This document shows positions 1-7,385 of a stretch of DNA of 64,000 nucleotides, in pieces (the stretch's first letter is position 1; each line of letters starts with the position of its first letter). Source of the stretch: Lagopus muta (lineage: Eukaryota > Chordata > Aves > Galliformes > Phasianidae); the NCBI RefSeq assembly GCF_023343835.1, contig NC_064447.1:10064501-10128500 (forward strand), in the 5' to 3' direction. Both the position numbers and the translations under genes were made by a program. The notes beneath the pieces are model-generated. The model saw only the letters and a list, made by a program, of their open reading frames with translations, searched no databases and was not told the origin of the DNA.

Positions 1-136
1 AAAGCCGGAGCCCTTAAAAACTCAACGGAGCAACGCCGAGAAAAGCAAAGAGCTGCTCAGCGTGGCCAAGAGCCCCGTCCGGATGCAGGACTTGGTGACT
101 GTTGCGACAGAAGAAGACATCGACGAGCCCGTATAG
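1..136 (+). CDS. 3'-terminal coding fragment of an unidentified gene
   Basis: Reading from base 2, 44 codons run open to a TAG at 134-136. The visible tail is hydrophilic, rich in Lys, Ser and Glu, and ends in an acidic stretch finishing ...EEDIDEPV. Everything upstream lies outside the window, so neither start, domains nor length can be judged. The stop is followed by a long A/T-rich, homopolymer-rich sequence and a canonical poly(A) signal, which is how a vertebrate last exon looks. The last three residues E-P-V fit the loose pattern of a class III PDZ ligand, but three residues are weak evidence. I do not recognise the family. The other reading frames across these bases have no such link to the downstream UTR. 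Human B9D1 is flanked by MAPK7, whose C-terminus as I know it does not resemble this and whose orientation would be opposite. Confidence 0.55.
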   Translation, partial: KPEPLKTQRSNAEKSKELLSVAKSPVRMQDLVTVATEEDIDEPV

Positions 137-312
137 CTGTCTGGGATGGGGGTGTGGGGGGTCTCAAGGGCTTGACACCGACGTGGGGTTGGACACAGAA
201 GGGAATGCGCGGCCGCGTGGCCACGCTCTGGTTTTTCCCTTTCTTGCAGTCCCTTCTTCTTAAGCGCTGTGGAGGTTTGCAAAAAAAAAAATGAAAACAT
301 TAAAAAAAAAAA

Positions 313-340
313 ATTATTATTATTATTATTATTATTATTT
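313..340. repeat. (ATT)n microsatellite
   Basis: About nine consecutive ATT units preceded by a 12-base A run, inside the 3' UTR of the first gene. Confidence 0.9.
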
Positions 341-723
341 AAGAAGAAACCAAACAAACGGATGAAACGGTGCCGGGTTTCGGGGCGGGGGTTCAGAGGG
401 GGCTTTTCTAAAGGGCAAAGTGGAGGAGGTGGGGGGCGGCTCTCGGTCCTGTGCGCCCTCGGTCACATTGATCCGGGTGGTGGCGGATGGGGGCTGAGGG
501 CTCTCTTGGTCACTTCGTTGTGGGGGTTTTTTTGTTGTTGTTCTTTTTTTTTTTTTTGTCTGTTTGTTTCGTTTTGTTTTTAAAAAGATGCTCAACTTTT
601 TAAAAGGCACTTTTAGAGATGTCACACGCCGTGAGAGCGCCCCGGAGATGGGAGCTGTACGTTGTCTGTATATCAGCAGTTATATAAATAGAAATAATGT
701 ATTTGTGAGATACAAAACAAGGC

Positions 724-739
724 AAAAAAAAAAAAAAAA
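724..739. repeat. Poly(A) homopolymer
   Basis: Uninterrupted run of 16 A in the 3' UTR of the first gene, followed closely by further A-rich sequence and a short TTC run (about 768-779). Confidence 0.85.
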
Positions 740-1260
740 GACAAAAAAAAGTACCCACAAAAACTCTTCTTCTTCTTCATAATGCACATATTTTTATAGA
801 GAAACAATACTGTTTTTTGCATTACGTGTGACTCCGCGGCCGGGTGGTGTTTCCTTGGGTTTTATGTGGAACTGATTATTACAGCCGTTCGTTTCCCAAA
901 TGTTTCTGCTCCTCCTTTGCTCTCCTTCCCCCTCGTTCCCCCTCACCATCAGCCCACAGCTCCTCCTTTCGCCACTCCTTTCATTTTTCTTTTGTACTTT
1001 AGAGGTTGTGTCCTAACAACGGAAAGAAACCAAATCACTACTGAATTGTAGCCAGTGCAATAATAAGTTATTCATCCTTCTCGTCTGTACAATGGTCCTT
1101 TCGCTTGTTTTATTTTTTTTTCCCCTCCTTCTTTTAACAGATATTCAGGTTAAGCGCTGCAATAATCCGAAGCACCGTCCACAAACAAGGTGTCCTGCAT
1201 CACACGCTAAAAAAAAAGGCAAAAGTTCAATTGGAAGAGATTAAAAAAAAAAAAGACAAA

Positions 1261-1266
1261 AATAAA
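1261..1266 (+). terminator. Candidate poly(A) signal of the first gene
   Basis: Canonical AATAAA, with ATTAAA about 20 bases upstream and a GT-rich stretch (TTGTTGGT region near 1315-1325) downstream. It is the first AATAAA after the stop codon at 134. Confidence 0.5.
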
Positions 1267-1290
1267 TAGTAAATTATTTAAGAAATGTAT

Positions 1291-4200
1291 TTTGTTTCCT
1301 GCAGTTCAAAGCGAGTTGTTGGTACAGCGTGTCGAGGCGCAAAGAGCTGCTGGTGGTGGTGGGCCGTGTGAGCAGTGGGATCTGTTCTCCTCCTGCTGGA
1401 ACGCTGTGAGATCACAGTGGTGGCCGTAACCCCTTCTGTTCACAGTGGTAATCAGCACCAGTGAGGCTGGGAAAGGCCTCTCACATCCCCAACCCCACCG
1501 TGACACCAAACCACGTCCCTCAGTGCCACCTCCCCGCTGTTCTGAGCGCCTCCATGGCACTGACCCATCACCGCTATTCCAGAGGAGGAATTGTTCCTAA
1601 TATCCAACCTGAACCCACACCCACACGGATGTGGTTCCTCTGCCACGTTCCAAAGCCTCTCGAGTTCAAGTCAACACCATTTTAATACTTTTTAATATAC
1701 ACGTTTCGTTTTGGGGTTGATTTTCCATTCTTAGCCTCCATTCCCTGCCTCTTCCCTGCTCCTCAGCCAGGCCCTCTGCTCAGGACAGCCTCACCACAGA
1801 GCACTGACATCACGTGTCGGTCGGCCCCAGCACTGCGCACCAGCAGCAAAAAGACACAAGGGAAAAAAAACAACCAACCAACCAACAGAAAGAATTAAAG
1901 CAACCGTTTTCGTTTGGTTCATTCCATGCCGCCTCATATTTATGCATCCACGTATATCTTCTGTTATTTATGCATTCATTACTCAAAAGGAAATGTATCT
2001 CGTTTCACATGTATTAAACTGTATAAACTGGAAGCCTGGCCTGACTTTGTGAGCAGCCCGGGGCCCCGCGCGGCTCTGTGCAACCAGCAGCCAGGGGGGA
2101 TGACTGCAGTTCTTCCTTCCTGTTGGTTTAACGGGGGATTCTGGAAAAGCACCATCAAGGTAATTCCTAACAGCGCTTTGGGGGCTGTGGTTGTGTCCTT
2201 CTGAGGAGAGGAAGGGATGCGGATTGAGCCCTGAGCTGAGCACAGCAGTGCTGTGTGTCCTGTGGTGCTGCTGTCACTCTCCAAAGCCCCGGGGGGGGAC
2301 CCAGGTTGATGGGAGCCTGGCAATGGATGGAGGTCTGTCCCACAAAGCGCTGCTCTGCTCTGTGATTTCCAGTTGAGGCTCTGCAGTGGGCAGTGAGCTG
2401 CATACAAACCCATCTCCAACAGAGAGCAGCCATCTGCTGCCTGCTGCTGCTGACCAGGGGGTTCCTGCTGAGGAATAAAAGCCAGGTTGAGGCTGGAACA
2501 TCTGCTGGTTGGCCAACATGTGCTTTCCAAGGTAATTAATAATAATGAGGCCAAATCAGCAGCAGGGTGAAGCAGCAGGGCTTGCTCTATGGCTCCCCCT
2601 GTCCATGTGGGTAGCCTGGAAGTGTTGGTGTTGGGATGATCTGGGAATCACCTGTGTGCTGAGTGCAGCTCCTCCACCCTGTGCTCAGGGATGCTGCATC
2701 CCCAGCATCCCCCCTACAATGGGAACCTGACCATGTCTTCCTGGCTCTCCTTTTCTCAAAGGGATGAAATATCTGGAAGGACACAGTTGTGAGTATGGGA
2801 ACCACTCGCCTCGGCGTGCTGCGATGGCTGGGAGCTGAGCAGGCACAGAGGCAGCCAGAAAGAGAGGTTTGCTGGAACCCCACTGGGGCAACCCCATGCT
2901 GAAGCACCCCACTGGTGGCTCTGGCCAACCACAGACCTCATTTCTGGCTGTGGGAAGCATTTGATTCCCCTCTCAAGTGCATGGATGAACTCAGCTCCTG
3001 CAGCAGGATGGCACGAGGAGAGTGCTTGGAGCAGGGGCAGCACCTGAACTGCAGCAGTTCCTATGGGGGGGAAAAGACATCCCCGAGCTGCAGCCTCAGC
3101 AACAGATGTGGCCATAACCAACAGGGCAGAGCTCAGTGTTGCTCTTCCTGCTCACTGAACCTCCACAGCACTGAGCCGTTTCCACCAGGCTGCCTGCAAG
3201 GGTGGTGTTGCTGAAGATTGGAAGTGAAAAGCACCGGATGAATGTGAATTGTTACTATTTAAATGGATCGATCGCTCTTCTGCATTTTTAATTACCATTT
3301 GGCCAAAGTGCAGCCTGCAGGGACCTCGGGGAAGGCAGCAAGCGAGGACCTTGAGGCTGAATCTCGGATGGCATCGACCTGAAACAGCCAAGCTGAGGAG
3401 AGAATAAAAGCATGAGAGCAGCACAGATACGAACCATCCCCATGCAATTACAGACAGCCCTTAATCAATCAGTGCTGCGAGATCGCGCGGGTGGCACTGA
3501 TACTAATAACTATTTGATGTTTGTACAATCCTCCTTAGGTTGAATAATCAAACTGACTTTATCCATTAAACCTTTGCAATTAAGCTTTAAATCCAGGGCT
3601 GTGTTTTAATGGCTGGGTCTATCGCTTCTTCTTGGCAGGGTTTTCATTGGGGATTTTGCTGCATCCCACCAGACCGAAGCTTCTCCCCAGAGCTGCTCAC
3701 TCTTCCTGTTCCTCCAGCCCTGACCAAACCTGGAACGCAGCTCCTCAGTCCTCCTCCTCACCCTCTCCCCATTCCTGTTGGCATGCTAATTTATTCCATG
3801 GCTCAGATGGAGGCCCTAATTAATTTTCCTCATTAATCAAAAAAGAAAAAAGAAAAAAAAAAAAGGGTCTCACAAATGGAAACACGTTCCAATACAAATT
3901 AATTCTGAATAGAAAACCGTGCATCTCATAGCAATGCTCTGCAGCTGCTGTCAGAGCCGGACCCCAATCCCATCAATTACCCACCATAACGAGGGGTGGG
4001 TGCGGAACAGCAAAGGCCGGCATTTCTGCTTTGGCTTCCTGCTGCTCTTTTCTGCTCCAGGGGGATATCGGTAACCATTCCTGGTTGCTCTGAGCTGCAG
4101 CCCAGGTAGCCGGCAGCCAAAACAAACAGCCACAAAAGGAGTGTTAATTAAACGGCTTCGCTTTGCAGCAACGGATGGCTGATCGGGAGCGGTTTTATTT

Positions 4201-4430
4201 TTCCCCCCGACAATTTTCGGAGGAAATATACGACTTTCTTTGAAACCTTCCTGAGGGACGGAAGGGAAAGGATAACATTGCGGCCATCCCCCTTCCCTCC
4301 GCCTGGATCCAATCCTGCTGCCCGGCTGTTGTTTGCTGGGCGTTGAAATCTCGAATACAACCTGAAAAATCTGTCTGAACGTCGGCACAGAACGCGTCCG
4401 TGGGAACGAATAATGCTGGAAACCGTGGGG
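1291..4430. other. Intergenic sequence between the first gene and B9D1
   Basis: About 3.1 kb with mixed composition and only short overlapping ORFs in several frames, none with a recognisable family signature or splice-site framing. It contains a CAAC/CCAA tetranucleotide run (1871-1886), an octa-G run near 2290, isolated AATAAA hexamers (about 2473 and 3405) and an A-rich tract (3840-3865). Nothing here supports a gene. Confidence 0.5.
1871..1886. repeat. (CCAA)n tetranucleotide run
   Basis: Four tandem copies of CCAA/CAAC following an A-rich stretch. Confidence 0.75.
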
Positions 4431-4692
4431 ACGAAGCAGCTCTGTGACCCCGCGGGGTGACACCAGACCGCGTGAGAGCCCCAGAGACCCCCGACCCCAA
4501 GCGTTCCTTCCCACGGACAGCCCAGGCTCGCTCCTTGCCCAGCAGCAGCACCTAGCGGCCGTTTCCCTGCGCCTGAGCGGCAGGAACGGCTTAGAAAGAG
4601 CCGCCCGAGTTCGGGAGGTTTCCGAGACCCCGCCCCGCCGTTCCGCGGAGCACCGCGCCCCGATGAAGTTTGTCCCTTCCGCCGCTCCGTCC

Positions 4693-4706
4693 GTCCCCAC
4701 GGCAAC
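4693..4706 (+). promoter_or_regulatory. B9D1: Candidate RFX X-box
   Basis: GTCCCCACGGCAAC fits the inverted-repeat consensus RYYNCC-N2-RGNAAC bound by RFX factors, which drive many ciliary genes. It ends 13 bases before the B9D1 ATG at 4720, within the short distance usual for X-boxes in ciliary promoters. A second half-site, GGCAAC, follows at 4714-4719. Factor binding is inferred from sequence only. Confidence 0.6.
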
Positions 4707-4719
4707 GGCCCCCGGCAAC

Positions 4720-4785
4720 ATGGCGGCCGCCAGCAGCCCCAGCGTCTTCATGGTGGCCGTCAACGGGCAGATCGAGAGCGGGCAG
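4720..4785 (+). CDS. B9D1: B9D1 coding exon 1
   Basis: 22 codons from ATG, ending in phase 0 at the donor CAG|GTGAGC. An in-frame ATG 57 bases upstream (4663) would add 19 residues but has a poor Kozak context. Confidence 0.93.
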
Positions 4786-6491
4786 GTGAGCGGCGGGGCG
4801 GGGCGGGACTCGGAGCGGTGAGCAGCGCGGCCCAGCCCGGCGGCTCGGCCCCGTAGCGCGGCCCCGGCTCAGCTCCCGTCCGTGACGGCGGGCCGGGCCC
4901 GGCCCCGCTAACGCAGCCTCTCTCCTGCAGTTCCCCGGGTTCGACGACCTCTACTGCAAGTTCTGCTTCGTCTACGGCCAGGACTGGGTTCCGGCGGCGG
5001 TGAGGCCCCGTTCTGTGCCCCCGGCAGCACGCGCAGCGCAGGGCCGGGCTCACACCGCTTTATCCCCGCAGGGCCTGGAGGAGGGCATCTCCCAGATCAC
5101 CTCCAAGAGCGACGTCGCACCCACCACCTTCGTCTGGAACTTCCCCATCGACATCACCTTCAAGAGCACCAACCCGTCCGGCTGTGGGTGCTGCGGGGTG
5201 GGAGCCAGCCTGTGTGCAGGGAGCCTCTCTCACAGCCACGTCTTTTGCAGGGCCGCAGATTGTAGTGAGCGTCTATGGACCTGATTTCTTTGGAAATGAT
5301 GTGGTCAGAGGTTATGGAGCCGTTCACATTCCCTTCACGCCAGGAAGGTGAGGTGACAGCCCTGTCATCGTTCAGGGCTGAAATAGAGATGAATTTCCAA
5401 GGTACCGAGTCATTTCAGAGACAAAAGCATCTCTGGATCTGCTTATCATGTCTTGTTCGTTTGGCAGAAGGGACGTGGAATTTCTAGCAGTAGTCCCATG
5501 TTATCCAATAGTTTTTGGCAATCTTTTAGGATTTTGGTACTCCTTAAGTTAGAACTGCCTGAAGTCAGCCCACAGATGAAGAGCAGTACGTTAGCTCTCC
5601 CCCCAATACTCTCAGCACACACTAAGCTTTCATTCTCACCCCTGGAAACTGACTCAGTTATGCTCTTCCTATGCAAGCAAACACTTTTGATACAAGTATT
5701 TTTTTTTCTTTGTTCAGTGCTCTGATGTATCTGAATTGTTTTAGGCATAAAAGAACCATTGCTATGTTTGTTCCGGAGTCCACATCCAAGCTGCAGAAGT
5801 TTACAAGGTAATCATTTAAGATTGCTTATTTTTAAAGAAGTTCATGGTTTTATTCACAAGCATCTGCCCAGCTGCTCACTGATGAGTGTGTGTGTATTCT
5901 TTCATTCATAACCACACAGTTTTGAGCTATGGAGGTAAAGTCACATTTTCAGGTGTCTGGGTTTTTTGAAGCATTTTCTTAAATGCCTGTCTAACTTGTT
6001 GGGTTTTCATCCTCACATTTCAAAATTGTTGGTTTGAAAAAAAAGGACAGCAGTCTGGTACCTGAATTCTTTTACCAACTGTGTCCAATTATTTACTTGC
6101 TGTTCTCTTCTCCAAGTTGGTTCACGGGGAGACGTCCAGAATTTACTGATCCAAAAGTGGTAGCACGGGGAGAAGGAAGAGAAGGTAATTCTGCAGGAGC
6201 TCCTGCTCTAACCCTTGCATGACAGCAGGCTACAGCTTGGCCATCTGCTTCTCCTCCTGGAAAAGCAGACCTGCCCTGCTACTGAGTTCAGCAATGACTC
6301 AAAATTTGCTGCGAACCAGCATTATTCATGTCTTCTTTCTTCTAGTAACGAGGGTACGATCTCAAGGCTTTGTCACCATTTCCTTCAACGTCGTGACTAA
6401 AGATATGAAGAAGCTGGGCTATGATGTGAGCCCAAGCGACATGCAGAACCCCTGCCTGGTGCCTGCTACAGAAAGGATTCATAAGTACTGA
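4720..6491 (+). CDS. B9D1: B9 domain-containing protein 1 (spliced, 7 coding exons)
   Basis: Coding exons are 4720-4785, 4931-4999, 5072-5183, 5251-5347, 5745-5807, 6117-6184 and 6346-6491. All six introns have GT-AG ends and the phases join to 621 bases, that is 206 residues plus TGA. The product begins [20 protein letters not shown] and contains the recognisable B9 (C2-like) core: [43 protein letters not shown], the [20 protein letters not shown] block, [17 protein letters not shown], and [17 protein letters not shown] near the end. Length matches human B9D1 (about 204 aa), and the last 20 residues diverge most. B9D1 belongs to the MKS complex at the ciliary transition zone with MKS1, B9D2 and tectonic proteins and is needed for ciliogenesis and Hedgehog signalling; defects cause Meckel/Joubert syndromes in humans. 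The start was chosen for homology and its Kozak context (A at -3, G at +4). It is tail-to-tail with EPN2, as in mammals. Confidence 0.96.
4931..4999 (+). CDS. B9D1: B9D1 coding exon 2
   Basis: 23 codons between acceptor CCTGCAG and donor GTGAGG, encoding the [16 protein letters not shown] start of the B9 domain. Phase 0 at both ends. Confidence 0.94.
5072..5183 (+). CDS. B9D1: B9D1 coding exon 3
   Basis: 112 bases between acceptor CCCCGCAG and donor GTGGGT. It encodes [13 protein letters not shown] through TNPSG and leaves one base, T, which with the next exon makes the conserved Trp of GWPQIV. Confidence 0.93.
5251..5347 (+). CDS. B9D1: B9D1 coding exon 4
   Basis: 97 bases after acceptor TTTTGCAG to donor GTGAGG. 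It encodes [18 protein letters not shown] through FTPG, with the Arg codon split across the next junction. Confidence 0.94.
5745..5807 (+). CDS. B9D1: B9D1 coding exon 5
   Basis: 63 bases between acceptor GTTTTAG and donor GTAATC, encoding [20 protein letters not shown]. Confidence 0.94.
6117..6184 (+). CDS. B9D1: B9D1 coding exon 6
   Basis: 68 bases between acceptor CTCCAAG and donor GTAATT, encoding [20 protein letters not shown] plus flanking residues. Confidence 0.94.
6346..6491 (+). CDS. B9D1: B9D1 coding exon 7 (terminal)
   Basis: Acceptor CTTCTAG is followed by codons for [20 protein letters not shown] and a diverged C-terminus ending ...ERIHKY and TGA at 6489-6491. The tail after the YDVSPSD motif does not match the human one as I know it. 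Confidence 0.93.
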
Positions 6492-6765
6492 ACTCAGAAG
6501 TGAGATGGTCAAAGGTACACAGAGAAGTTAAGCACCGGGGATTCGTTTTGGTTTTCTTTTTCCTTCAAATGGAAAATGAGCATCTGACTCAATTGAGAAC
6601 ATTTTACCTGACCTTCATTCTAAAAACAAAACACTAACCCATAAGGCTTTGGAGTAATTATGTAGAATATTATTCTTTCAGAAGAATACAGGTTGAGAAA
6701 ACATATAAATTAACGCTGTCAGATCTGTTTAGCACTGTATGGGAACTGCTGATCAGGTCTGAACC

Positions 6766-6945
6766 TCTGATTGACCACCTGAGGCAAGCCATGAGCTGCA
6801 GAGCACAGGTGAAGGCAATTCTCCTGTGCTACCAGAAGGGGTGGAGCCTGGCTCCACCTCTCCTGGATCCCATTTAAGTGCTGACTGCCACTGAGGAAGG
6901 ATCTTTCTGGAGATTGCTCCTCTTGCGAGCCTACAACATCGGTGA
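6766..6945 (+). repeat. Unidentified dispersed repeat, copy A
   Basis: This segment aligns by eye with a second one at about 8052-8215. Shared blocks in the same order are TGATTGA(C/G)CACCTG, a CAGGTG block, a GGAGCC..GG.TCCACC block, CATTTAAG followed by a TG-rich stretch, and CTGGAGATTGC. The end resembles a splice donor (CGGTGAGC). Order and spacing are conserved, so a common ancestral element is likely. I cannot name the family; a solo LTR or DNA transposon fragment are both possible. Confidence 0.5.
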
Positions 6946-7357
6946 GCATTTTTCATTTATTGTCTTTCTACTGCGATAATCCTGCTTAGCCTCACCTCTG
7001 TGCACCCATTGACTGGGCAAGCATTTTTATGCATAATATTGGACTATCTCAAAAGAAGACCTGCCAAGTCTTTTTGTAACAGCCTTTTTTACTATCTTTT
7101 TGTATTTCAAGAATAGGAAGGTTTGTGGTTGTACTGATTTTCCTTTGTTGAAAACATCAGTGCAATCCCAGTTGTTTTTACTAATAATTCTGTGGTAGAA
7201 GTGGGAAATCATTGAAATTAGGATGCTTTCCAAAGAAGAAGGCAGTATGGAAATGTTGCAGTGAGGCACACGCTTTTCTCTGTGCCATGCACTTCTGTCT
7301 GCAAAAGCCACAGCAGGTATCTTTGTAATCCCATGTAGTACTGAGCTGGTGCAACTA

Positions 7358-7363
7358 AATAAA
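7358..7363 (+). terminator. B9D1: Candidate poly(A) signal of B9D1
   Basis: First AATAAA downstream of the B9D1 stop, followed by a T/GT-rich stretch (TTGTTAGTGGGTTTTTG near 7401-7417). Later hexamers lie near 8858 and 9591. Confidence 0.4.
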
Positions 7364-7385
7364 GTAAAATAGTTGTGCACTAGAA

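Larger units (their letters stand above)
137..1290 (+). other. Probable 3' UTR of the unidentified first gene
   Basis: Sequence after the stop has no sustained reading frame of note and is full of A and T homopolymers, an ATT trinucleotide run (313-340) and a 16-base A run (724-739). It ends at a canonical AATAAA (1261-1266) followed by a T/GT-rich stretch, as expected downstream of a cleavage site. Short ORFs inside it are low-complexity artefacts. Confidence 0.55.
4440..5110 (+). promoter_or_regulatory. B9D1: CpG-island promoter of B9D1
   Basis: GC content and CpG density rise sharply from about 4440, peak around exons 1 and 2, and fall off after exon 3. No TATA box is evident, typical of a CpG-island promoter. 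It contains a close match to the RFX X-box (4693-4706) and a YY1-like CAACATGGCGGC element that overlaps the start codon (4716-4727). GC richness also produces long stop-poor minus-strand frames (for instance 3951-4763), which I regard as artefacts. Confidence 0.75.
6492..7385 (+). other. B9D1: Probable 3' UTR of B9D1
   Basis: Sequence after the B9D1 stop is A/T-rich and non-coding. The first canonical AATAAA is at 7358-7363. If that site is used, the UTR contains the unidentified repeat copy at about 6766-6945. The boundary is inferred only from the hexamer. Confidence 0.4.

Noticed and set aside
22-583. Frames with Asn, Phe or Leu runs near the left edge
   Set aside because: These are translations of the ATT microsatellite and A/T homopolymers in the 3' UTR.
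3951-4763. 270-codon minus-strand frame upstream of B9D1 that could be read as a divergent gene
   Set aside because: It runs partly across the GC-rich B9D1 promoter where stops are rare, overlaps other open frames and has no recognisable domain; it bears no resemblance to MAPK7.
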